The notes: generated by a model from the sequence alone, not told the origin. Shown: positions 48,246 to 60,449, numbered from the stretch's first letter. The stretch is 64,000 bases of DNA from Desmodus rotundus (GCF_022682495.2 NC_071397.1:15157082-15221081), one strand, 5' to 3'. Made by a program: numbers and translations.

Positions 48246-48973
48246 CAAGTGTTGATGTGCACTTTAGTCGATTTCATGCGAAACCAACTAAACCAAACAA
48301 AAGGAGAAATGAATTGTGAAACTTGCCTTAGAAAGATTGCAATGGAACTCACTCCCGGTGATATTCCAGTAACTCTCATGTATACACATAGGTTGTAAAG
48401 TAGGTTTACAGTTGTGAGTAAAGGAAGCAGAGTTTATTCTTGTGTTATTTATTTGTATTCCTATAAACCTACTTTCGCCCACCCCTGTGTTTATTTGTGT
48501 ATTAGTTTCATACGGTCTTCCTCTAATGTGTCAGAGAGTCAGGCTATGGGAAAGGTGTTGTTTGATTGATAGAAACACCAAACCAACTTTAAAATGGCAG
48601 TGTAAATAGAGGTGAAGGTGTTAACAATTTCAGGTAAATAGCAGTGTGGGTGTATGTGTGTGTGTTTTGTACCACAGTTGTTAGAAGTTGAACTTTTATT
48701 GTTGTTGTGGTAAGAGAGCAAGAATTACAAGAAAGTGTTGACCTCCTAATTAAAACCTGAGGCTGGAATGATGGGAGAAATTCCCCCAAAAGGGCCCAGT
48801 GTAACATGGACATGGTACCAGAGAACTGATAAATATAACAGGTAGGTAAATATATGTCTATATCCAGTAGGAAGGAGTAATTGTCCTGATTTTCCAGAAA
48901 AGAGAAGAAAAGAGAAAATTGATATTTGTGTGTCTTTCTATACATCAGCATTTTCTGCCTCTGCATTACTTTT

Positions 48974-49143
48974 TTAAACATATTTCATTTATTTATTTTT
49001 AGAGAGAGTGGAAGGGAGAAAGAAAAAAAAGTAGAGAAACATTGATGAGCCATTAACCCAGACGTGTGCCCTGTGGGGAATTGAACCTGTGACCTTTTGG
49101 TTCACAGGCCAGTGCTCAATCCACTGAGCCACACCAGCCAAAG
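48974..49143 (-). mobile_element. Bat VES-type SINE, antisense, shortened
   Basis: 'TCAATCCACTGAGCCACACCAGCCA' is the reversed head. CTGCATTACTTT flanks it at 48961-48972 and 49144-49155. The middle of the element is about 40 bp shorter than in other copies. Confidence 0.92.
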
Positions 49144-49639
49144 CTGCATTACTTTCAATAAATTCTTATAAATTCTTTTATTTTCACATTTGCTTGAGGG
49201 CAGAGAGATGTAGACTAAGTATAAAGAAATATACTTGATTTTTAAAGTTGTGTGTGAAAGTTAAAGAACAATTCTAACCTCAGAGTTCTAGCTCTCTATT
49301 ATGTTTCTTATCCTCTCTGCTGTTCTCTCAATTAAATAAACATTGTATCTTAAATATACCTGAGAAGTGAAAGTACTGTGAGAAATGACTAAAATCAGTA
49401 GCTTCAGGAAAATTCTGCAATGGAAGGGAGTCTAGAACCTCCCATTGAAATCTGAATCTCATTAAGCCAAAACCAAGGAAAAAAATTTTCTTGAGTGATA
49501 TGTAAATTTTAAACATTTTTTGCACCAAGAAGAGAATCTTTCATTTCTTACACTTTCTTTTTCCTTATGCACAAAATACGTGTAAAATTAAGTTCCCAGG
49601 TAAATTTTAAAAACTTGTAGTTAAAAACCTGCTCATAAA

Positions 49640-51168
49640 ATAAACTTCATTCCCAGATAATATTACTAGAAAATTCTACTGAGCATTTAATGAAGAAAAA
49701 TATCAATTTAACATAAATTCTTCCAGAATATAAAGAATATATATATATATAAATGATAATATATTATGACCAAATTAAGTTTATCAGAAATGTAGATTGA
49801 TTTACCATTTACAAATAAATCAATATGATTCACCTTATTAACTGAATAAAAAAGAAATATATAAAATCATCTTGATAGATACTATTTTTTTTCACAAAGT
49901 CCAAAAGCCATTTCTGACAAACTGTCACAGAAAATGAAAAATAGAAATATTTACTCAGCCTGATAATATCATATTAAATAAAACAACAGTTAACTGTATA
50001 TTAGATGGTGAAAACCTCAATGTTTTCTCCTTAAGATGAGGAACCAGGCAAACATGTCTGCTTTCATTGCTTCTATTCAACCCTGTCCTGAAGGGCAATA
50101 AAGTTAACAAAAAAGACATCCAGACTGAAACAGAAAAGGAACAACTGTATTTATTTGACAACTATATAACGAAATATTTAGAGAATCCTATGATATACAT
50201 AGGAAAGTTACTGAAACAAATAATTGAGCTTAGTAAGTTTGTAGGATTAACATGCAAAAAACAACTGTATTTTTACATGATAGAAAGGGAAAATACAAAA
50301 ATTTTAAAATAAAATATTACTAAAATAGCATCAGAAATATGAAGAAGGGATACATCTGATAAATAATGTAGTAAGACTTATACCCTGAAAAGTATATAAC
50401 ATTACCCCAAGAAATTTCAAAAGACCTAATAAATGGAAATTATACCACGCTCATGGACTAGAGGATTCAGTTTTGGAGACATCAATTCTTCCCAAATTGA
50501 TTGATAGATTCAATACAGTACAATTTACAATCCTAAAAGGGTTGAGTATTGGCGAGTATGTGGAGGAATTGCAACTCTCTTACCTAACAGTGGGAATACA
50601 AAATCTTACAAACACTCTGGAAAAGAGCTAGTAGTTTCTTTAAAAATTAAATGCCTATTTCCTACCTGACTCAGCCATTCTATTCATATGTATTTACCCA
50701 GGAGAATTAAAAGCAAATGTAGATTCACATTATGGAGTTTATAGGAATGTTCACAATACTCTAACTACAAGAGCCGGTATCTAGAAACAAGACAGGTTTG
50801 CATCAAGGGATGAATAGACAAATACATTGTGGTGTATTCATACAATAGATTACTTTTCAGCAACAAAACAATAAAATATCGATACAACAGTGCAGATGAA
50901 GTTGAAAATAACCATGTTAAGTAAAATTAATCAGATTTTCAAAGTACTCACTGTACTAAGACTAATGTAAAGTATCAAAAAAAAGCAAGTAGATCAATGG
51001 TTAGGGGGGGTGAAGAGATAAAAAGCAATAGGAGGGATGGAATGCAGAGAGGCACAAAGAAACTTTTAGGGGTCATTGGCAAGTTCATTATTTTGATTTT
51101 GATGATGGTTTCATGGGCACATAATAAAGCAAAACATCAAACTATCATTTAAACACGAGCATTTTATT
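49640..51168 (+). mobile_element. LINE-1 ORF2 part and 3' region, decayed
   Basis: 'AAATCAATATGATTCACCTTATTAACTGAA', 'ACATCCAGACTGAAACAGAAAAGG', 'AATTGATTGATAGATTCAATACAGTA' and 'GTATTTACCCAGGAGAATTAAAAG' follow LINE-1 ORF2 order in sense. The frame is broken throughout; the plus frame 50067-50312 is a surviving piece. Confidence 0.8.
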
Positions 51169-51390
51169 ATTTATTTATTTTTGTAAAAATTTTACTTATT
51201 TATTTTTAGAGAGAGTGGAAGGGAGGGAGAGAAAGAGGGAAAGAAACATCAATGTGTGGTTGCCTCTCACAAGTCTCCTACTGGGGACGTGGTCTGCAAC
51301 CCAGGCATGTGCCCTGACTGGGAATTCAACCCGTGACCCTTTGGTTTGCCAGCCAGCACGCTGTCCACTGAGCCACACCAACCAGGGCTT
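51169..51390 (-). mobile_element. Bat VES-type SINE, antisense
   Basis: 'TTTTTAGAGAGAGTGGAAGGGAGGG' and 'CCACTGAGCCACACCAACCAGGGCTT' are the reversed tail and head. GAGCATTTTATT flanks it at 51157-51168 and 51391-51402. Confidence 0.95.
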
Positions 51391-53079
51391 GAGCATTTTA
51401 TTTTATGTTAAATATACTTCAATAAAGATGTTTTAAAAATTTTTTAAACACATGAAAACTTAAATTTTCGATCTAGACAAAAAAGAATTTACTGTGCCTA
51501 AGATATTTAATTAAAAAGTGTATATACTAAATATCCAATGAGCTAAAAATCAATGGGCATTAACAAAGTAAGAAAAGCTCAATACCATCAGCAATAGGAC
51601 ATACAAAATGATCGAAAGAACCTTGGCTACCAGCAGTTTTCACGAGCTTTTTTACTATTATGTCTTAGTTAATAGAGGACAACCAGCCTGGCTAAGACAA
51701 GCATAAAATTCATCTAGAGGATTGTGCTGAAAGATCAGATTCCACCCCCCTGCCCTGAAAATTAGCATTTATGTTCTCACATTGAATTTTAATCTTTGTT
51801 ACAATAATTTATATACTGTATGTTCCCTTTATCCAAAACTCCACATCTTCCAAGATATTTTATATTATTGAGCACTATCTATGACCACTCCTCCTGAGGA
51901 TGCTTATTCTAATTCTAACTTTATTTCAATTATAAGTCGTGGAAAACTTCCTGTCATCTTATTTTTCCATGTTATGCTCTGATATATGAGATTGTTTTAA
52001 GGTAGGGTCTTTGGGTCTTCATTATTTATGCATGCACCCACCTAGCTATACACCCATTCAAAAACGTGTATTGTCTGTCTTTGTCAGTCTCTGTCCCAGG
52101 TCCTAGGGATACCTGATAATCGAAACACACATAGTTGTCCCTTCCCTCACATATCATCTTCTACCTGTGGTCTTCCCTGGTCACACTTAGAAAATTATTA
52201 TAAAAATCCATTGCCTTCTTACAACATACCTCATAAGGTATTTTCAGCATTCTGCCATAAAGGGAATTTCTCTAAATAATATCTTTAGTCTGGTTGATAT
52301 CAGACCAATATTGGGAAGGGTATTTCTTAATTAAACCCTTCAAGCCCACAGTTCCAATTTCTGTCATTTTATTTGTCAAATTAAAAAATTGCACTCCAGA
52401 ATTATTACGCAGTCCGAGCCGGTATTCAAGGCCACTGCAATAGAAAAGAGAGACTGGGTTCAATTCCAATGAAACAAAAGGTTGGAGGTTTTCTAAGCTC
52501 TAGGATGAGCAAATGGAAAAGCAGTGAATGACAATAGGGGAGGAGGTGGCTACCTTGAGCTCTCCGAGTTATCCCTGAGTTTACTAATGCATTTCTCTGT
52601 AATTAGGCCAACAGTGTTTGATAATTGGCACCCACTGACGTTGGGCTCTTAGCCTCCCACAGAGACGGAGAGATGGGAGTGCTGCCCTTTGAAATGTACA
52701 TTTCAAAGGGATTGTTCTCTAGTCCTTGAGAAAAACATTTCTTGTCTTGTAAAACTGACAAGGGAAGGGGAGATTTACATACGTTTCAAAGGAAGAGAGA
52801 AAGAATTTACAACTGCAAGTTTTCTAAAGTAAATGTAGTAAGAAAAGTGAAGTCTAGGGCCTACGGTCAGGAAGAAATTACCTGAAGTTCAGCCAAAGCT
52901 CCCGGGGACGTTTGGGCTGTCTTCATCAAATTTCTCCGGGTGACTGTTATGTCACTCTTGAAACCAGCAAGAAAAGGAAGACTGTCCTTGTGTTACAGAG
53001 CAGGAGGGGTGGTGGTTCACGATAAATTATTACAGAAAGGATTCCACCTTTCTGTCTCTGCAGGTTCCTTCCCCCCACG

Positions 53080-54230
53080 CCCACCTGCTAGGTTCGCAAT
53101 GCCCGCCGCCAGAGGAAGGACGTCTCTCAATGCCAGAGACTGGTGAAAAGGAAAGGAATTGTTTATTTAAAAGTTACACAGACTTAGAGTAATGGCCTAA
53201 TGTCTTCAATAAGATACTAAAGTCCTCTAGAATACCCACAGATGCACAGTCCTTCCCTCTCCCTGTGCCCAGTCCGGGGTACCGTGTCTCAGGAAAAGAT
53301 GTAGAAGTCCGTGATTCAGGCTCCCAGCACCATCAGCTGTGTGGCTGCTGCAATCTCCAGTTAATCCAAAGCCATGTGGCACCTTCTCATGGCCCACCAG
53401 CAAGAGTCCTCTCTCCCCTTTCTCTATGGCTGCAAAGTCTCTCCTGCTGCCTAAGCCGCGTGGCAAGAAGAAGCACTCCAAAACCTCGTGGTCCTCTTCC
53501 TTTCCCTCAGAATCGCGGGGTCTCTTTTCCCCACTTCAGAACCACATGGACCTCTATCTATCTACTTGCTTCAGAGCCTCGTGGTTCTCCCATTTACTTC
53601 AGAGCCTCGTGGTCTCTTCTTCTCTCCTAAAACCTTGTGGTCCTCCCCACTACTTTGAAGCCGTGTGGTCTCTCCTCTTTCTATGGCTGCCAGGCCTAGG
53701 TTTAAATCCCAGTGCCCATCTTCCTTTGCAGCCCCATTTCTGACTCCTCCTACAGTCAGCTACACCTGCCAGCATCCCTGTATTCTTCCAGCTTTACTGG
53801 GCTGCCATAGTAAGTCTGGGCAGGTGTGGCCCCATGGCGTGGAGCCAATCATCTCCACGCTCTCACGCAGGCCCTGTAACCAGGGGGAGTTACTTCCCAG
53901 TCCCATCCTGGGTGGAATTTGGTCCCATCCCCCTGGCTCAAAGCATGGCCACAGCTACTTAACACATCCATGAAACCAGTTAAAGGTTATAGATATGTTA
54001 AATGACTGTGCCAGGGGTTAGCTGCAAAGCTCTTGCTACCCAAAACAACTCTGAATGGCCCTGTTCCATGTGTCCCATCCCCCTTGGCTCAGGCCTGTGG
54101 GGGTGAAGACATCCTACATACATTTTTCTAATATTTCCTGGACACCCTGAGTCCTGGACCCCATTACAAATCCCTTCTTGGGGCCCTCCTCTTGGCTGCA
54201 CCCTGCTTCACTTGCAACACAACATAACGA
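53080..54230 (-). mobile_element. LTR-like retroelement, antisense
   Basis: Read on the minus strand, a GC-rich block ends with TTTAAATAAACAATTCC, a polyadenylation signal at 53158-53168, then a short U5-like CACCAGTCTCTGGCATTGAG. This layout resembles a solitary LTR of an endogenous retrovirus. No gag, pol or env part is present. The open frames at 53227-53973 are not genes. Confidence 0.45.
53470..53665. repeat. Degenerate tandem repeat, about 28-35-bp unit
   Basis: The words CCTCGTGGT, CGCGGGGTC, CCACATGGACC, CCTCGTGGTT, CCTCGTGGTC, CCTTGTGGTCC and CCGTGTGGTC recur at 27-40-bp steps, separated by CT-rich spacers. It lies inside the LTR-like block and opens several long shadow frames. Confidence 0.8.
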
Positions 54231-54829
54231 TATTTTGTGTCCAAAGTATGTGAGAGAGTTAAAGGAAAGGGGTTATCAGCACTTGTCTTTTTACCAGTTC
54301 TCAATATTTTGATTCTTAAAATTCTAATGAGAAAGTAGAAGGAGAGTGAGGGGGGAGGGGGACGTGGAAGATTATTTCTATGAAAATTTCCACACAAAGA
54401 AAATTTAAAAATAGTTTTATTGCCAGCTTCCCTTCATATAGCTCTACGTGTGAGATGAAATTGAGCTTCTATTCAGGAATTTTCATGTCCCAGAACACTC
54501 CAAGAATGAGAGGTAAGAACAACTGAGAAAACTGTCAGAAAAAAGACACACTGGGTTTATTTTTACTTCCCTTTGGTCAAGCAACACCTATTGACTGACC
54601 AACATGCAAGAATGAATTCTAATTTATCTAAAATATTCTTTTTATGTTTTTCTTTTGCCTATATCTTCTCCAAAGAAAGAAATATGTTACTTGACATCTT
54701 TTTTCCGCTACACGAGTACGTTTTTATCAGTAATGCCAAGGGGTCTCTGAAAGTTCTGTCCAAGTTCACTAAAAAATTAACACCATGATTTTGCTTCAGA
54801 ATTCAATAGTTAAGAGCACTTTTAGGCAC

Positions 54830-55000
54830 CGGTTAGCATTTTTTCAGTGCATTAGAATCACTTGGAGAGCACCACCTCAACGAGTTATTGATTCAGTAAG
54901 TCTGAATCCCAAGAATCTGATTTCTACAAGTTCTCAGGTGGTGCTGAGACCGACGCGTCAAGAATCACATCCTGCTCCTGGAAGTCCCACTGATTTTTTA
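54830..55000. repeat. MER5-type DNA transposon fragment
   Basis: 'TGCATTAGAATCACTTGGAGAGC' and 'CTGAATCCCAAGAATCTGATTTCTACAAGTTCTCAGGTGGTGCTGAG' match MER5. Confidence 0.78.
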
Positions 55001-55622
55001 ATGTAAGGTGAGCACATGTGTTCTGTAGAGAGCAAATCTGCCTGCCTTTACCGACCAAGATGGAAAATTAAAGGTGGTATGTGCAGCCTTAAGTAAAAGA
55101 GAGAACATAACTGTCTAGAAATGTTTTGTTTAATTTATGGAAGTGATTAAGAAATAATAACAACGAATATGCAAGTTCTACATTGCTGGGACAAGAACAG
55201 CTATTACTGAGTTTCCTTGTGGGATTTTTTTTTTTTGAATAAAGGATTGTGTGGATAAAAAAAGCCCTCTTTCTCTTAATTCTGGTTAGTAATCCCTTTG
55301 CTGTGTGTGTCATAAAGGGCACGCAATTGCCCTATTGAAAGAATATTATACCATGGCCCTCTCACAGGAGCTGGTTTAAGCACACAGAAAAACGTTAGGC
55401 ATGGCAAGATTGAAGGCTTCTCCTTTGAAAGGGAGAAAACATGCATTTTCTTTTAAGAAAGAATTAGGCTCCATACAGAGAGATTTTGATGTGGAACAAA
55501 GGGCTGTGTGAAGTAAACCCTGATTACCATATTAAAGTGGCAATGTGGTCACATGTATATAAAGAGAGGAAGCTCAGCAACTCAGATAAGTAGCACGCAT
55601 ATCTAGGTGCAGAGTGCCTTTA

Positions 55623-56142
55623 TGACATCGGAAAAGACCCCAGCATTCCCGCTGTTTGTCACAAACCAAACCGACCAAGCAGAGACAGGGGTTGAAGCTT
55701 TATGGGCGCTTTATTCAGATGGCCTGTGATCTGAGAAGATGCAGGTTCACACCCTAACAGACCATCTTACCTTTCCTTCCAAGCCAGCCTTTTTATAACA
55801 GAGAACAAAGAGCGGTGAGGGGTTTTGAAATTCAGGGGAAATTAGGTAAAAAAACCCCTGCAGCATTCTCGCCCTGGGCAGGTAGCTGTTCTCAGCTGTG
55901 GGGGTGGTTGTCTGTCTCTCCCTGGAACACAATGGCCCAGATTGCTTCTACTTGTTCCCCAGGCAGTAATCTGTAGCAGTGCCCGAGGAGCTCAGCTGTT
56001 TGGGTGGGTGGGTGGGTGGCGGGGAGGCAGGATGGGCCTTATCTGTAGTTTCTGAAACAAAAGCTTTAACATATACATTACCTACTAGGCTTATAACTAT
56101 TTACCTTAAACTAAAATTTTCCAACTCTTGAGTCCCCTATCA
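55623..56142 (-). mobile_element. Solitary endogenous retrovirus LTR, antisense
   Basis: On the minus strand the element begins TGATAGGGGACTC and ends near GATGTCA, so it is bounded by TG...CA. It has a TATA box (GTTATAAAAAGG, 55789-55800), then AATAAA (55710-55715) and a U5-like end with CCCTGTCTCTGCTTGG. This order is that of a class I type LTR. A (GGGT)4 run lies in the U3 part (56001-56019). No internal viral genes flank it. The terminal duplication is not clear, so the borders are approximate. Confidence 0.78.
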
Positions 56143-56233
56143 ATTAGAGTCTGTTTCCTTGCTTAATTAACATGTTCATCCATCTGAAATACAAAGAAAG
56201 TGAGCAGTCAATGAATAAAGACTGAAAATTATT

Positions 56234-56239
56234 TTTATT
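56234..56239 (-). promoter_or_regulatory. DEFB110: Polyadenylation signal of DEFB110 exon
   Basis: AATAAA is read on the minus strand about 145 bp after the stop codon of the defensin exon. Confidence 0.7.
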
Positions 56240-56382
56240 TATGTAAACAGTGCTATGCAGGATTTAAAATAGCATATTTCCAGTAAATACTGCAAACGTT
56301 TTCTTTCTACCTACTTTCGAGTTCAGAAAATGTATTTCGGTTCCAAACGGGGCTGCTCGGCAGCACTTCTTGCATCCAGAGT

Positions 56383-56516
56383 TTATATGCAGCACTGATT
56401 TCTCCACTTAATGCAGTATCCGTAATCATACTCATCGTCATCGCAAAACGTTTTACATATTCCTTTCACTTTTTCGCACCTCTCAAATCTATACTTTGGT
56501 TCAAAGTTACTTCTGG
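56383..56516 (-). CDS. DEFB110: Beta-defensin 110, defensin exon (partial gene)
   Basis: This exon begins with two bases completing an Ala codon (acceptor TTGATTGCAG|CC), then 43 codons and TAA. The peptide starts RSNFEPKYRFERC and contains GICKTFCDDDEYDYGYC and NQCCI. The spacing is C-X6-C-X3-C-X9-C-X6-CC. It matches the second splice form of human DEFB110, once called DEFB111, as I remember it. I count 9 basic and 8 acidic residues, with an unusual DDDE run, so it is barely cationic. No exon 1 (expected to begin MKI) was found between 56517 and 64000, so it probably lies beyond the right edge; the human gene is also long. The other known defensin exon of DEFB110 was not found here either. 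Confidence 0.92.
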
Positions 56517-57690
56517 CTGCAATCAAGAAAGATAAAGTCACCAATCCAGTTTTTCATTTGAGGATCTTCTTACTAAGCGGAGAAAAATCTCTGTTCTAAG
56601 GCATGAGATCATGTTTGCGGACGATGGAGATTTTGGGATGTCAGGTCATTTTATAACATAATTTATCACTTGTTTGAGAAGGTGACCAAGCTACAGTTTA
56701 TTTCCAAAAAATGTGTATGTCCTTATCTTACGTCTCACATCAGTAATGAACTTCAGCTGGTTCCTAGGGCCTCTTGCCTTCCTGTCTTTTTTTCTTACTT
56801 TATTAAGACCAGTTTTACTCACACGTGTCTTCATTAAGATGATGCTTACAGTATTTCAAACAATTTTAATTTGCATGTGTTCTCAGTGTTTTAACCTACT
56901 CCTGTTGCCTCTTCACAGAATCATTGTTCAATGCTTTCTTCTCCATTCCAGATGTCCCTCTTAATTGAAATAACCTTTCATTTACTACAACAAATGGATA
57001 TGCCCCTTTTGCCAGCCTACAAGTAATGAATGAATAACGTAAGATAACATAATTTAGTACTAAATTATATGTACTTTTCTTAAACATTTGTTATACTTTT
57101 ATTCTTGCAGCCTAAATATAAACCCTTAAATGTAGGTATGACGTGCTCTGACTCTTTGTCACCTCCTACCCAGTACAGCCCAATCAATAGTTATAACACA
57201 GGGGGCATGAAGATAGTCACTGACAATAATTTACTGAGGACACTTTAGACATACTTGCACACATGGAAACACAGTTTTGTTACAAATTAAGCATCTAGTA
57301 GAAAGAAGAGCCCCGTGTTAGTCTTTTATACTGGTGTGAATCACCTAAGATAATGCAAAGAAGCATGTTCTGAGACTCCGAACTCACAGCCTTGTTTTTA
57401 TACACTAAATTATAATAAATGGAAGTAAATATTTTTGTTACTTTAAGATTTATTTTCCTTAATGATTCAATAGCAACCAAGTCATTTAAATAAAGAGATT
57501 TGAAGTCAGGATTATTTATTTGCCCCCAAATGTTATCATAGGCCTGATGTATCTTGGATAAAGTCATTCCACCTACCTACAGAACAGAATAAACATAGCT
57601 GTCACAATATATTTTGAATATTAAATTTTGCATGTGTTAGGAAACATAAAGAGAAATAATTTCATTAAAATGTGGAGAATGACTTAAATT

Positions 57691-57872
57691 GATTATAATT
57701 TAGATTAAATTTATTTAATCTAAACTATATAATTTAGATTAATTAATCTAAACTATGTAATTTAGATTAATTAATCTAAACTATGTAATTTAGATTAAAA
57801 TTATATCTAAACTATAATCTAAATCTAAACTATAGATTAATATAAACTATATGATTTAGATTAAAATTATAT
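57691..57872. repeat. Palindromic minisatellite
   Basis: The unit AATCTAAACTATGTAATTTAGATT, joined by AATT, repeats about three times cleanly and then decays. AATCTAAA and TTTAGATT within each unit are reverse complements, so each unit can fold on itself. Confidence 0.92.
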
Positions 57873-59821
57873 AACGTCAATTCATAGAACCTAATTGCCT
57901 GCCTCATACCTAATTGAAATTCAGAATGATTTCATTTCAATTCCATATGTCCAGGTGTTTATTTGAGTACCTAATTTTCTCTAAGCATTAGGTTGAGAAC
58001 TGGACAGAAACTTCAAATGTATAGAATGCAGAGAGGATTCAGATGTGCATACTTTATTATCGTTAATAAAGTTAGAAGAAAAGAGAAGGAAGTTAAGCTT
58101 AAAGTGCAAGAAAGTGTCACATGGGTTCTGACATGTGCGTATGCGTATCTCCTGTGGGAATGGGAAACTAATTTGTGATGACAGAGTTCCTGGCCACTGG
58201 GGAATTCCTGGCCATTGGTGAAATCTACAGTTATTTCAGAACCATGCTTGACATAATTTAAAGTAAGAAAGAGGGTGATGTATTATTGCACTTAATTTAA
58301 AAAAAATACTTTTGCTGGAGTAAGTACTTTTTAAACTAATCAACATTCCTAAGACCCTACTGTCTTGTCAACCCACCAAATCCATGCTGATCTTTAAGAT
58401 ATGTTAAATTCAGAAAAGAGAATTATGTATTTATAATCACCACCAGTAAAATTAAAAATATACTAATGTCCTTTTAACTTTCTCATTATTTCAAAGGATA
58501 GAAATGTTTTAAATCATGAAGAAATCTTCAAAACCATATGATCTGGAAACAAAAAGTAAATGTAGCAAAATTGGTTCTATCACATCTTAGTTATTTGCAA
58601 AGAAGTATCATTTTAGAATCACAACTATGTCATGTGAAAACTATGAGTGAAAATAACATAATCTCAGTGTTTTTGTGAAAATTGGCTATGTTATATGTTA
58701 TAAACTGTATAATGCCACACAAACGTCATATATGGGTACATAAGCATTAATGTGAGGTGATCAAAACTAGTTAAGACATGCCACATAAAAACAAAAATGA
58801 ATGTCTGTTTGGAGGAAGGACACATAACACGTCTTTCATCTACTGATACCCCTTGCACATTCTCAACCCTGCTGCTGAAATGAGACCTGTCCTAACGAAT
58901 TTTCCTGTAAAGAGAAAAATGCAAGCCTTGATGTGGGGCCCTAAAAGGGATGTAAGTTCCAGAAAGGTTTCTGGGAGTCTGGACAAGAATGACATGGTAC
59001 AGGCGTGGTGGAGGCGTGCTGTGGACAGCAGCACGTACCAAGTCCTGCAGGGACACGCACGGCTCTCTGTCAGGAAACCAGTGGTTAAATGTTCAGCGAC
59101 CCCCACACATTGGTTCCATGTTAGCTTTCCCAGGCTTTGTGGAGAGTTCTCCTTCCTTCCAGGAGAAATGTCTGGCATATATCTATCTCCCCATCTCCTA
59201 GCAAATTAGTTATCTGCAGATGACTTCCTTGCCTAGCTCCTGATGCTCCCTGCAAACAGAGAGGCAGGGAAGGTAGGTTTGGAAGATGTCAGTTTTTACT
59301 GGGTCCAATCTGAAGTCAAGATAGGAGCAAGGCCTCAGCGGAAGTTTGTAGAATATGTCGGAAAGGGTATGATTTTACAGAATCAAATACTAGTAGGTTT
59401 CAATTCTGTATACTCTATTCATTGGCTGTGATATAGCAAACAAATGATTTGGTTCACTCTATTTCAATTTCCTCATGAAATTGAGGTTTTGTGAACTTTT
59501 CAAAGCTATAATGAGAAAATATGTACACTTCTCTTACAGTGTTAGAAAATAAATGTCTTCAAAGTTATTGGCATATCCTTTGTTTTGACTTTCCTTTTGG
59601 ATTCACACCTAAAAGTGCCCCGGGTGAAGCACTGGTAGTAGTGTTTACGGTCTGATCTGCTGAAAGCACAGACTAGTCTCAAAGCACTAGGTTCCTGTCT
59701 GCCTTGTTCACTGACTTATTTTAACATGTAGCAAAGTGCTTGAAACAACATAATCAATTTGCAGCTAATTGACAAAATGACTGAGTGAACAATATGTTAT
59801 CACAGATAAGAATCTAATTTA

Positions 59822-60020
59822 TCCCTGGCTGGTGGAGGTCATTGGATTGAGTGCTGGCTTACAAAACAAAGGGTTGCCAGTTCGATTCCCAGTCAGGGAC
59901 ATACCTGGGTTGTAAGCCAGGTCTCCAGTAGGAGGCATGCCAGAGGCAACCACACACTCTCCCTCTCTCCCTCTCTCCTTCCCTTCCCCTTTCTCTAAAA
60001 GTAAATAAGTAAAATCTTGG
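59822..60020 (+). mobile_element. Bat VES-type SINE
   Basis: 'CCCTGGCTGGTGGAGGTCATTGGATTGAGTGC' and 'CCAGTTCGATTCCCAGTCAGGGACAT' form the head. The tail is CTCTCC-rich and ends CTCTAAAAGTAAATAAGTAAAATC. Flanking duplications are weak. Confidence 0.9.
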
Positions 60021-60449
60021 GAAAAAGGAATTTAAGTTTATGTGGGCATCAATATGAGTGATGTATAGATTTGTGGCGGATTTTTATAAACTACCATTTA
60101 GTAACTCACTGATTTTTCTTCATTTTCACTATTACATGAAGGAAATGCCTTCTCTCATGATCCCTACCTATGCTTTAGTAAGCAACTATGTTCTACTCAG
60201 CCCTGTGCTGGGTACCAATGCAAAAATGAATAAAAAAAACTAAGTGCCTTACCCGCCAAGAGGCAGACAATGTTTGCTGGGAGGTGATGATGTAGAAGTG
60301 GAAGCAATACAGTATCACCTGTGAAGACAGGTCTGATATATAAATAAAAGGTCCTTGCAGCACAAAACAAAGAACTGCAAAAACTTCCTGGAAAACCTCT
60401 CTTTCACTGTTCCTTCTGCTACTGCAGCTACTGCTACCACAGTCATTGT

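Larger units (their letters stand above)
36007..56382. other. DEFB113-DEFB110 intergenic region
   Basis: These 20 kb hold no gene that I can support. They carry six SINEs, LINE-1 pieces at 36960 and 49640, a deleted mariner at 44168, MIR and MER5 fragments, an LTR-like block at 53080-54230 and a clear LTR at 55623-56142. I scanned for pairs of adjacent cysteine codons on the minus strand and found no further defensin exon. The stretches 39700-40730, 41200-42600, 42900-43800, 45000-45740, 46000-46980 and 51430-53050 show nothing recognisable. Confidence 0.55.

Noticed and set aside
52911..52926. Possible signal exon starting MKTAQ on the minus strand, ending CTTCAG|GTAATT
   Set aside because: The peptide lacks a hydrophobic core and has no partner exon.
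53227..53973. Several frames of 84-134 codons on both strands
   Set aside because: All are opened by the tandem repeat and GC-rich sequence of the LTR-like block.
58990..59060. Run of three cysteine codons on the minus strand
   Set aside because: The upstream frame lacks the C-X6-C-X3-C-X9-C spacing, so it is not a defensin exon.
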